NCBI GenBank assembly: GCA_002311345.1
Contig: DCAA01000001.1
Span: 68,923-103,862 of the forward strand
DNA length: 34,940 bases
Direction: 5' to 3'
Source of the DNA: Planctomycetes bacterium UBA1146
Lineage (GTDB): Bacteria > Planctomycetota > UBA8108 > UBA1146
Every line of letters starts with the position of its first letter. Position 1 is the first letter of the stretch. The translations under genes and the position numbers were made by a program. The notes below the pieces were generated by a model. That model saw only the letters and a list, made by a program, of their open reading frames with translations. It was not told the origin of the DNA and made no database searches. Below, in pieces: positions 17,449 through 24,578 of this stretch.

Positions 17449-19244
17449 CGTGATCCTTCTCCCTGGTCGTCGTGGCTGGTCGTGACGATCTGCCCCGCCT
17501 GCATGGTGATTTTGCGATCAAACGAGCTGGCGAGTTCCTCATCGTGTGTGACCACGATGAGAGTTTTCCCCTTCATGAAACGTGGCAGCAACTGGCTGAT
17601 TTCTGTTCGGCTGGCCGCATCGATACCCGAAGTCGGTTCATCGAGGATGACGATGGGAGCATCCCGCAACAGGGCCGACGCGAGCGAGAACTTGCGTCGC
17701 TCTCCACCGGAGAGATCTTCGGCTCCTTCGGCGAGATCGCGGTCAAGTCCATCTGGATGGTCGAGCAAGAACTGACAACCCGCTGCTTCGAGTGCCGCCA
17801 ACATCTGTCCATCGTTGGCGTCGGGACGGTGGAACAGGAGGTTGTCTCGCACTGTCCCGTACAGAACGAGACTCTCCTGAAGCACCACCGAGATCTGGTC
17901 GCGCAGGCTCCGGATGGTCCATTCCTTCACAGGCTCTCCATCGATGAGGATCTCTCCTCGATCCGGTTCGTAGAGCCGCAGCAACAGGGCAAATAGGGTG
18001 CTTTTCCCGGCCCCGTTGGGACCGGTGATCACCAGATGCTGACCGGCCGGGATGTCGAGGTTGATGCCACCCAATGCCTCAGGGATGCGAGTATCTGTCT
18101 GTTCGTCGGAGGCCAGTTGGTAATGGAAATGAACATCTCTGAACTCGATCCTACCTTCCAGCGTGGGAGCCTCGAGTGCTCCGGGAAGATCTTTTTCTTC
18201 TGGCTCGATTTCGAGAACCTGTGCGATGCGTTGTGCGCAAGCGGCCCCTTTGCCCACCTTGGCAGCGAGTCGGGAGGCTCGACGAAGCGGTTTCTGCAGC
18301 GAACGGACATAGGAAACGAAGACGAGCAGGTCTCCCGGGGTCATACCCGAGGTTCCCAGGACTCTCCAGGCACCGGCGAGCAGTACCACGGAGAGGCCTC
18401 CAGCGAAGACGAGTTCTATCCATCTCGAGAGAGAGGCCTGGAGTCGTGTCGAACGAACACCCTGTCTGAGAGATGAGCGGTTCTTGCGAGCGAACCTCCG
18501 GACCATCTCATTCTCCCGTCCGAGTGACTTGATGAGGTGGAGCGAGGCGAGGCTTTCTCCGGTGGTAAAAGCGATTTCTCCCTCGAACGCACGCTGTTTC
18601 TTCGCTACCCGGGTGATGCGACGGCTGAAGAACGTCGACAGCATCGAAACGATCACGAGCACGACCAGCGAGATCACCGTCAGGGCAGGGTCGATCCATG
18701 CCATCAGGCTGAGAGTCGCCAGAGCCTGGATGACACGTCCGGAGAAGTCGACCATCTCGGTGGAAAGAACATCCCGCAGCATCGGAACATCTCCGGTGAT
18801 CCGTAGCAGCAAGTCTCCCAGTTTCTGATCCCTGTGGAAGCGGAGGGAAAGATGGAGCAGGTGCGAATAGACTCGTTTCCTCAACTTCATCATCATCCGC
18901 TGGCCTGCTATGGCACTCAACACTGTGCGGAAATAGCCGAAAATTCCCTGTCCCATCGCGATGAGGAGGACCACGGTGCTGACGATTCCAAGAAATGCGA
19001 GTGGGTTCGCGGATGGCCAACCGGGCTCGACGAATAGCAGCGAGGTTCCTTGGCGGGGAAACAACAACCCGTCGAAGATGTATTTCACTGGCCACGGAGT
19101 CATCAGCGCGAATCCGACCTCGACCGCCAGGGCGCTGGAGGAGAGTGCCAGCAGTGAGGACTGGGCACGAATCAGATCTCCGTGCTGACCCGTGATGGTC
19201 TTCCAGTCCTGAAATCCTCGTCGAACAGTGCTGCCGACCTTCAT
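17445..19244 (-). CDS. ABC exporter half-transporter (fused membrane and ATPase domains)
   Basis: 599 aa, inner-membrane exporter that would work as a homodimer since no partner is adjacent. Transmembrane part 1-340 with hydrophobic segments near 28-50, 83-110, 170-205 and 278-296, and a coupling stretch KLRKRVYSHLLHLSLRFHRDQKLGDLLLRI written here in parts: KLRKRVYSHLL (120-130), HRDQKLGDLLLRI (137-149). ATPase domain 365-585 is complete: Walker A GPNGAGKST (408-416), Q-loop VVLQES (453-458), signature LSGGE (511-515), Walker B IVILDEP (531-537), switch His567. Excellent ribosome site AGGAGGTGAG directly before ATG, and ATGA overlap with the upstream glycosyltransferase. Belongs to the MsbA/lipid-and-multidrug exporter type, which fits flipping a glycolipid or lipid-linked glycan made by the surrounding enzymes. 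Confidence 0.92.
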   Translation of the reverse strand: MKVGSTVRRGFQDWKTITGQHGDLIRAQSSLLALSSSALAVEVGFALMTPWPVKYIFDGLLFPRQGTSLLFVEPGWPSANPLAFLGIVSTVVLLIAMGQGIFGYFRTVLSAIAGQRMMMKLRKRVYSHLLHLSLRFHRDQKLGDLLLRITGDVPMLRDVLSTEMVDFSGRVIQALATLSLMAWIDPALTVISLVVLVIVSMLSTFFSRRITRVAKKQRAFEGEIAFTTGESLASLHLIKSLGRENEMVRRFARKNRSSLRQGVRSTRLQASLSRWIELVFAGGLSVVLLAGAWRVLGTSGMTPGDLLVFVSYVRSLQKPLRRASRLAAKVGKGAACAQRIAQVLEIEPEEKDLPGALEAPTLEGRIEFRDVHFHYQLASDEQTDTRIPEALGGINLDIPAGQHLVITGPNGAGKSTLFALLLRLYEPDRGEILIDGEPVKEWTIRSLRDQISVVLQESLVLYGTVRDNLLFHRPDANDGQMLAALEAAGCQFLLDHPDGLDRDLAEGAEDLSGGERRKFSLASALLRDAPIVILDEPTSGIDAASRTEISQLLPRFMKGKTLIVVTHDEELASSFDRKITMQAGQIVTTSHDDQGEGSR

Positions 19245-20392
19245 CTCACCTCCTCGATGAGTTCGAGGACCTGTGAGGCGCGGATTTTCCAGGTTGCGTT
19301 GGCAAGAACCCAGCGGCGGGCGTTCTCTCCGATTCGTCTGGCGGTGTCCGGATCATCGAGATACTTCTTCAAGCCAAGGGCCATCGATTCTATCTCTCCG
19401 ATCGGTACCAGATCTCCGTGATCAGGAGGAATCAGGTCTTTGACCTGACCAACTTCGGAGCCGACGACAGGAAGCCCACAGCAGAAATACTCGAAGATTT
19501 TGATGGGAGAGAACCAGAACTCATCGAGTTGCGGGTAGGGAGCAACCGCGACCGAGCAACTGGAAAGCCAGTTATTGACCTCGTCATGAGGGATGTTGCC
19601 CGGGCAGTGAATCCGGTCGCTGAGTCCGTATTGCGAGGCGACTTCCTGGAATCGAGATTTTTCCGGCCCATCTCCGATGCAAAGTAGATGAGCTGGTGAC
19701 TGGAACTGATCGACAAGGACTTTGAATGCGTTGAGCAGATCCTCGGTTCCATGCCAGGGGCGGAAGGTGCTGGTGAAACCGATGAGAGGAATGTCTTCTG
19801 GCGGAAGTCCTTCGGGACGATCAAAATTGTCCGGATTGAACAGTTCCTCGTCGACTCCATTAGGGATCACCTTGACCCCCTTGTCGTGTCCTCGCTCGGA
19901 GATGACCCATTGGGCAATCTCATCGGAGACGCAGACGACTCCATCGGAATCACAAAGCAGTAACCGTGCGAGTCCATGGGCAAGTGGTTCGTTGGCCAGA
20001 TGTCGGAAACTCTGGCTCTCGCGTGGCAGCGGGCTGTTCACCTCCAGGATGAAGGGTACTTGCAGTTTACGAGCCAGGTACAGGCCACCAGGGTGCCAGA
20101 GACTGTATCGTTCGTAGATGAAGTCCGGAACTTCACCCTGGTGTTCCAGCCTCGCCAGAAAGAGCCGATTTTCGCGATCCGCGAGCGATTTGTGTTTTCT
20201 TCGGGAAGGCAGATCGATGCGGATCAGTGGGAAACCGTGAATCTCCTTCGCCTCGGGACGGACGGTGTGGATCTGACCGGTGAGATCGAGTTTCTGAAAT
20301 GCCCGGCAGAGCGAGACAACGTGAACCGAGGCCCCTTTCAGTCCTGGAAGGGGAACACCGGGATCTGCGCAGACGTAAGAGAAGCGCTTCAT
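19241..20392 (-). CDS. GT4-family glycosyltransferase
   Basis: 383 aa, GT-B fold retaining glycosyltransferase. N-terminal acceptor domain begins SYVCADPGVPLPGLKGASVHV, with the GLKGASVH loop typical of GT4. C-terminal nucleotide-sugar domain: VIPNGVDEELF (about 175-185), FTSTFRPWHGTEDLLNAF, CIGDGPEK, and the EX7E-type block FSPIKIFEYFCCGLPVVGSEVG. The ATG at 20392 lies 9 bases after the stop of the previous gene with only a weak ribosome site (GGGGCGATAG). Its stop overlaps the ABC transporter start (ATGA). It adds one sugar to the growing product at the cytosolic face of the membrane. Donor and acceptor cannot be read from sequence. Confidence 0.9.
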   Translation of the reverse strand: MKRFSYVCADPGVPLPGLKGASVHVVSLCRAFQKLDLTGQIHTVRPEAKEIHGFPLIRIDLPSRRKHKSLADRENRLFLARLEHQGEVPDFIYERYSLWHPGGLYLARKLQVPFILEVNSPLPRESQSFRHLANEPLAHGLARLLLCDSDGVVCVSDEIAQWVISERGHDKGVKVIPNGVDEELFNPDNFDRPEGLPPEDIPLIGFTSTFRPWHGTEDLLNAFKVLVDQFQSPAHLLCIGDGPEKSRFQEVASQYGLSDRIHCPGNIPHDEVNNWLSSCSVAVAPYPQLDEFWFSPIKIFEYFCCGLPVVGSEVGQVKDLIPPDHGDLVPIGEIESMALGLKKYLDDPDTARRIGENARRWVLANATWKIRASQVLELIEEVR

Positions 20393-20401
20393 CGGTTGGA
20401 T

Positions 20402-21661
20402 CTATCGCCCCGAAAGGGCACTTTTCAGGAAATGTCCGCGTAAAGTTGACACGTTGGTGCAGAGGTCGAACAGTTTTTCCGCTCGAGAGCGAGCGGTCCC
20501 CCGGATGATTTTTCCTTCATTGATGTTGGTAGTCAGGGTGCGAATCGAATTGGCAAGAGCGGTGGGATTTGCGGGTTCGACGAGAATTCCTGCATCTTCC
20601 CCGACGATCTCAGGACAACCGGTGAGGCTGGTGGTAACGATGGGAAGGTCGAGGGCGAGGGCTTCCAGCAAGACGGTAGGTAGAGCATCCATGTTGCCAT
20701 CAGTGTCAGGGACGCAACCGAGAACCATCATCGAAGAATCGGCACATATCCTGCGCACTTCTTCGATGGGCAAAGCTCCCGTGAAGTCGACCTCGTTATC
20801 AAGGCCTAACTGAGTGCAAAGTTGCTGAAGCCGGTTCCTCTCATCACCATCTCCGATGATGGTGGCGTGGAAGTTCACGTTGTCGGACTTCAGCATCGCC
20901 AGTGCGTTGAGCAGATGGTCGAACCCCTTCTTTGGAACCAACCTGCCGACGCTGATGATCTGCAGCGGATCGGTCGTGCGCGGGGTCTGCGCTGGTTCGA
21001 AGAAGTTCAGATCGATCCCGTTATAGAGTCTGATCACCTTCTCACCATCGACGCCGGGCGTGTTTTCGAGGATGAAATTGCGATTGAAATCGCTCACGGT
21101 GATGGCGAATGAAGCACCCTTGACAAGATCTCGAAATAGTTCCCGATCGACCGTATTCCTGAAGATGTCTTTTGCGTGGCAAGTGAATGAATACGGGATG
21201 TCGTAGAGGAGTTTCACAAGCGCAGCCATCCGTGTCGATATTGTCGCGAAGTGAGCATGAATGTGCTGTACCCCGGACAACTTCGCCTCGGCGCCAATGA
21301 TCAGCGCTCGCAATAACATGTCCAGATCCCTGGGGATCCGGTACCTACGAAGAAACTCAACAGCGGGCTCCCAACGATCCATCGGTGGCACCAGGCCCGG
21401 TTCGAATTCTCCCAGTTTCATCCAGAAGGATTCCGGTTTTTCCCGCTGGATGTAACGGATGGTGAGTTTTAGTTCACTGACGCTCCCGTGAAATCTTCCA
21501 TCTCCAGGAGGCATCAAACTGAAAACCTCGACCTTTACACCTTGCCGTTCGAGTTCGAGAACTTCATTGAGGATGAAGGTTTCGGACAGACGGGGGAACA
21601 TCTTCAGCAGGTAGGCAACATGTAGGGGTGGTTCAGGCTCTGATGAGATCGGATTTACCAA
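20402..21661 (-). CDS. GT4-family glycosyltransferase, colanic-acid WcaL-like
   Basis: 419 aa. The start is TTG at 21661, with AAAGGA about 9 nt upstream; it overlaps the previous gene by 29 bp, and no ATG or GTG lies before the conserved YLLKMFPRLSETFILNE block, which is diagnostic for the WcaL/AmsK-like branch of GT4. HIHAHFATISTRMA (about 133-146) and YSFTCHAKDIF (about 157-167) form the acceptor-side pocket; RLYNGIDLNFF, ISVGRLVPKKGFDHLLNAL, IGDGDERNRL and DALPTVLLEALALDLPIV make up the donor domain with its EX7E motif. WcaL-type enzymes extend lipid-linked exopolysaccharide repeat units, so a lipid-linked or membrane glycan acceptor is plausible. Confidence 0.9.
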   Translation of the reverse strand: MVNPISSEPEPPLHVAYLLKMFPRLSETFILNEVLELERQGVKVEVFSLMPPGDGRFHGSVSELKLTIRYIQREKPESFWMKLGEFEPGLVPPMDRWEPAVEFLRRYRIPRDLDMLLRALIIGAEAKLSGVQHIHAHFATISTRMAALVKLLYDIPYSFTCHAKDIFRNTVDRELFRDLVKGASFAITVSDFNRNFILENTPGVDGEKVIRLYNGIDLNFFEPAQTPRTTDPLQIISVGRLVPKKGFDHLLNALAMLKSDNVNFHATIIGDGDERNRLQQLCTQLGLDNEVDFTGALPIEEVRRICADSSMMVLGCVPDTDGNMDALPTVLLEALALDLPIVTTSLTGCPEIVGEDAGILVEPANPTALANSIRTLTTNINEGKIIRGTARSRAEKLFDLCTNVSTLRGHFLKSALSGR

Positions 21662-22904
21662 CGGGATGGTCCTTTCTCTTCAATAGATGTTGAGCACGGA
21701 TTTTTTCGATCCGTGCCAGGAAATTTCCGACACCATCCATGCCCAGCCCGCACTCTTCGGGAGTCGGCAGGTTCGACCGTGCGAGATCTTCATGGATGGC
21801 GAAGGCCAGTTTCTCACTGTCGAGTTGAGATGGATCGAGAGATCTGATGAGGCCCAACTCGGCAAACTTGCTTGCCCGGAGCCATTGCTCTTTACGCGGG
21901 AACATCCTGGGAACGGCGATGATCGGTTTCTGACAGGAAAGAGCCTCCATCAAGGCGTTGTAGCCCCCCATGGTGACGATCAGATCGGCAGTTCTCAGGT
22001 GCTCCTCGAGGTGGGTGGTGAAGCGAAGGATCTGTGCGTTTTGAAGCGAGCCGAAACAGCCAGCGAGAGTGCGGGAGTCTGTCCTGGACAGAAACGGACC
22101 GGTGATCAGGGTTCCCTGGAGAGTATCCGGTGCGTTCCGGAGTACCTCTAGAAAACGGTTGCCAAGTGGCAAGCCGTCTTCACCACCTCCCGAGACGCAG
22201 ACGATATGTGGCTTATTCGTCCGTGGGACGAACGATCCTGAAAACACATTTTCGGGTCCAATCTGGTGAATGGAGCGCCGCAGGTAGCCCAGGTAATGGA
22301 TGCGTTCTCTGGTATTCTCGCTGAGGTTGTACATCTCCCCGAGGTCGAAGATGTTCTTGTTGCCGTAGACCCATACATGGTCGAAGAAAGATTCGACCAG
22401 TTTAAAACAACCGTCGAACTTCCAGTTTTTCTTAACTTTCTCGGATTCATCGATGACGTCTCGAAGGCCGATCACGATCTCAGTGCCCTGCGCCTTGAGA
22501 TCGGGCATCAAGGGAAGCAACTCGCCCCGAAGTCCCGTCGGAACATGATCGACAATGAAGAGATCCGGCCCAAAACCGGTGACAGATCTTCTGAGAGTTT
22601 CTCGTCGTCGAGCCAGAGTTTCGGTGATGTTCATCAACGTGTTGCGAGAAACGTAATTCCCTTCTCGGTCCTTTGTGACCGCATCGAGAGTGACTATGGA
22701 AGTTCGGGCAGGCAGCGAATAGAAACGAGCTCGAGATGAGCCGGTCACGATAAGGATCTCGATGTTGTCGAGATGGAGTTGAACTTGTTGTGCCAGCAGC
22801 AGGCAGCGCCGGAAGTGCCCGAGTCCATAGCCGTCATGGCTATAGAAGGCGATCCGGTACCGCTCGGGTATGGAATCGCGAGTGTGGGCAACAGGTCCAG
22901 GCAT
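21633..22904 (-). CDS. MurG/COG4671-like GT-B glycosyltransferase; first gene of the operon
   Basis: 423 aa. ATG at 22904 with AAAAGGA 7 nt upstream is preferred to the in-frame TTG at 22925. N-terminal glycine loop YRIAFYSHDGYGLGHFRRCLLLA is split here as YSHDGYGLGHFRR (about 22-34), followed by LIVTGSS and FIVDHVPTGLRGEL. C-terminal half: IVCVSGGGEDG, LRTADLIVTMGGYNALMEAL (read as TADLIVTMGGYN and ALMEALSCQKPIIAVP), and PRKEQWLRASKFAELGL, the donor-binding end seen in GT28/MurG and COG4671 proteins. Inverting glycosyl transfer to a lipid or protein acceptor is expected. It begins the long minus-strand run and sits about 31 bases downstream of the predicted sigma-54 transcription start. Confidence 0.88.
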   Translation of the reverse strand: MPGPVAHTRDSIPERYRIAFYSHDGYGLGHFRRCLLLAQQVQLHLDNIEILIVTGSSRARFYSLPARTSIVTLDAVTKDREGNYVSRNTLMNITETLARRRETLRRSVTGFGPDLFIVDHVPTGLRGELLPLMPDLKAQGTEIVIGLRDVIDESEKVKKNWKFDGCFKLVESFFDHVWVYGNKNIFDLGEMYNLSENTRERIHYLGYLRRSIHQIGPENVFSGSFVPRTNKPHIVCVSGGGEDGLPLGNRFLEVLRNAPDTLQGTLITGPFLSRTDSRTLAGCFGSLQNAQILRFTTHLEEHLRTADLIVTMGGYNALMEALSCQKPIIAVPRMFPRKEQWLRASKFAELGLIRSLDPSQLDSEKLAFAIHEDLARSNLPTPEECGLGMDGVGNFLARIEKIRAQHLLKRKDHPVGKSDLIRA

Positions 22905-22911
22905 CTGTGGA

Positions 22912-22918
22912 TCCTTTT
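22912..22918 (-). promoter_or_regulatory. Ribosome binding site deciding the start of the first operon gene
   Basis: AAAAGGA, seven bases before the ATG at 22904. It rules out the upstream in-frame TTG at 22925, whose ribosome site would be poor and whose codon would lie only about 10 bases from the predicted +1. Confidence 0.65.
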
Positions 22919-22945
22919 CAGGCAACTGTTCTTCGCCGAAAACGG

Positions 22946-22961
22946 AGCAAATGTAATGCCA
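22946..22961 (-). promoter_or_regulatory. Sigma-54 (RpoN) -24/-12 promoter
   Basis: Read on the minus strand: TGGCATTACATTTGCT. It has the invariant GG (22960-22959) and GC (22948-22947) separated by exactly 10 bases, and matches TGGCA...TTGCT of the consensus TGGCACG-N4-TTGCW except for the two bases after TGGCA. Predicted transcription start is near 22935, giving a leader of about 31 bases with a good ribosome site before the ATG at 22904. The adjacent gene upstream encodes an NtrC-family activator with GAFTGA, the protein type that this promoter class requires. Strong match, but sequence-only. Confidence 0.78.
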
Positions 22962-23008
22962 CAGCGCTTGTTTGTACTCGATTGATCGAGAGGTGCCGAT
23001 ATTACTTT

Positions 23009-23035
23009 ATAACTACCTCTGCTATAGGTGGTTAT
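23009..23035. promoter_or_regulatory. Inverted repeat, probable enhancer site for the NtrC-type activator
   Basis: Arms ATAACTACCT (23009-23018) and AGGTGGTTAT (23026-23035) pair at 9 of 10 positions around a 7-base spacer. Its centre is about 87 bp upstream of the predicted sigma-54 start, within the usual range for enhancer-binding proteins, and its size suits a Fis-type helix-turn-helix dimer. No T-run follows on either strand, so a terminator is less likely. Confidence 0.55.
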
Positions 23036-23088
23036 GGCTGATTTTATTGGCGGGGAAGTGATCTAATTTCGAGTTATTCGGCGAGATA

Positions 23089-23156
23089 TGGCCAGCATGC
23101 TAGACGATACAAAAGTGATGGCTACATGAGGCCATGGCCATGGCGGGTTTTGGCCA
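23089..23156. repeat. Three TGGCCA boxes, one in a 14-bp perfect palindrome
   Basis: TGGCCA occurs at 23089-23094, 23135-23140 and 23151-23156; the middle copy lies in the perfect palindrome GCCATGGCCATGGC (23131-23144). They are between the activator gene's stop and the inverted repeat at 23009. They could be extra protein-binding sites, or the palindrome could form an RNA hairpin at the 3' end of the activator mRNA. No T-run supports intrinsic termination. Confidence 0.35.
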
Positions 23157-23170
23157 GTTACAGACTGCGC

Positions 23171-24568
23171 TCAGTTCGATCCCAGTCCTCGTTTATCGAG
23201 GCGGTGGCGCAGGGCTCCTCGGGTGAGGCCAAGCAATCGGGCCACCTCGGATACATTTCCACCGGTGTACTCGAGGGCTTGCTGGAGCAGTTGTTTTTCG
23301 ATAGCAGCAAGAGTGCACTCGCCCGAATCGAAATCGAACTGAAGATCACTCGCTTTCTGCGGTCCGGATCTGTGTTCTTCATCCTGCAACTGACTATCCA
23401 GAAGTCCACTGGAGTGGATCTGACCATCGGTAGAGATGAGAACGAGTCTTTCGATGGTATGGGCGAGTTCTCTGACATTTCCTGGCCATGAATACTGGCG
23501 CATCTCATCACGGGCCGACTCGTGCAGGGTGAGTTTTGATTTCCGATACTTCTGCCTGTTGAGGTCCAGGAAGTGGTCGATGAAAAGGTCGATGTCAGCT
23601 CCCCTGTCTCTCAAGGGTGGGAGATGAATCGAGAGGACCTTCAGGCGGTAATAGAGATCGGAACGGAAGGTACCATTGCGGGAAGCTTCTTCGAGATCCT
23701 GGTTTGACGCTGCAATGATCCTCACGTCTGCAGAATATTCTCTGGTACCCCCGACACGACGGACCTTCTTCGTTTCCAGTACGTTGAGTAGTTTCGTTTG
23801 CATATCGAGAGGCATATCGGCGATCTCATCGAGGAATATGGTGCCGCCTGAGGCCACCTCGAACAGCCCTTGCTTCTTCTGTGAAGCACCAGTGAAGGCC
23901 CCCTTTTCATGGCCGAATAACTCACTCTCGATCAGATCCTTGGGCAAGCCACTGCAGTTGACCTGCAGAAAAGGAAAACGTGCCAGCCCACCGGAGTCGT
24001 GAATGAATCGCGCGATCAGGTCCTTTCCGACCCCCGTTTCGCCTCCGATGAGCATCGTGGGGAGGTCTGCGGCGTTCTCTATGGCGATTCCGGAGATCTG
24101 ATCGATCACCTGGAAGACCTCTTTCATCTGGGGGCATTCACCGACGATCTTCTTGTGGCTGGTCAGCGCAGAGACTCTTTCGTGAGCATCCACGATTCTT
24201 CTGACCGCAGCGTTCGACAATTCGCGTTCGACGACGAGGTGTAATTCTTCCAGGTCGAGTGGCTTCTCCAGATAATCGAGTGCTCCCTCTTTCATCGCCT
24301 CGACGGCGCTATCGACAGATGCATAGGCGGTGACCATCAACACGGGAACCTCGGGCATCTCCTGCCGGAGTTTTCGCAGAACTTCCAGACCTGAGATGTC
24401 GGGCAACTGAACATCGAGGATCGCCATGTCTATGGACTCCTTGTCGATGATGCTCATCGCCTCGGCTCCCGTTTCGGCAGCGAGACACTGATGCCCGCCA
24501 CGACCTAACTCGAGGGTCAGGGACTGAAGGAGAGGTTGTTCGTCGTCAAGGATCAGGATCTGGGCCAT
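23171..24568 (-). CDS. NtrC-family sigma-54-dependent response regulator
   Basis: 465 aa. Receiver 1-120 with phospho-acceptor Asp52 (MAILDVQLP), switch region MVTAYA and Lys102 (YLEKPLD). AAA+ domain about 138-370: Walker A GGETGVGKD (174-182), GHEKGAFTGAS with the sigma-54-contacting GAFTGA loop (222-227), Walker B GTIFLDEIAD (241-250), and an arginine-finger region FRSDLYYRL. C-terminal Fis-type helix-turn-helix about 435-463 (NVSEVARLLGLTRGALRHRL). All elements needed to activate a sigma-54 promoter are present. Start at 24568 has AAAGG upstream and is 10 bases from the kinase stop, so the two are co-transcribed. The obvious target is the sigma-54 promoter just downstream (22946-22961). 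Confidence 0.95.
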   Translation of the reverse strand: MAQILILDDEQPLLQSLTLELGRGGHQCLAAETGAEAMSIIDKESIDMAILDVQLPDISGLEVLRKLRQEMPEVPVLMVTAYASVDSAVEAMKEGALDYLEKPLDLEELHLVVERELSNAAVRRIVDAHERVSALTSHKKIVGECPQMKEVFQVIDQISGIAIENAADLPTMLIGGETGVGKDLIARFIHDSGGLARFPFLQVNCSGLPKDLIESELFGHEKGAFTGASQKKQGLFEVASGGTIFLDEIADMPLDMQTKLLNVLETKKVRRVGGTREYSADVRIIAASNQDLEEASRNGTFRSDLYYRLKVLSIHLPPLRDRGADIDLFIDHFLDLNRQKYRKSKLTLHESARDEMRQYSWPGNVRELAHTIERLVLISTDGQIHSSGLLDSQLQDEEHRSGPQKASDLQFDFDSGECTLAAIEKQLLQQALEYTGGNVSEVARLLGLTRGALRHRLDKRGLGSN

Positions 24569-24578
24569 TGCCCGCCTT

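Noticed and set aside
23009..23035. Inverted repeat as an intrinsic terminator of the regulator gene
   Set aside because: It has no T-run on either strand, lies about 140 bases after the stop, and is placed better as an enhancer site.
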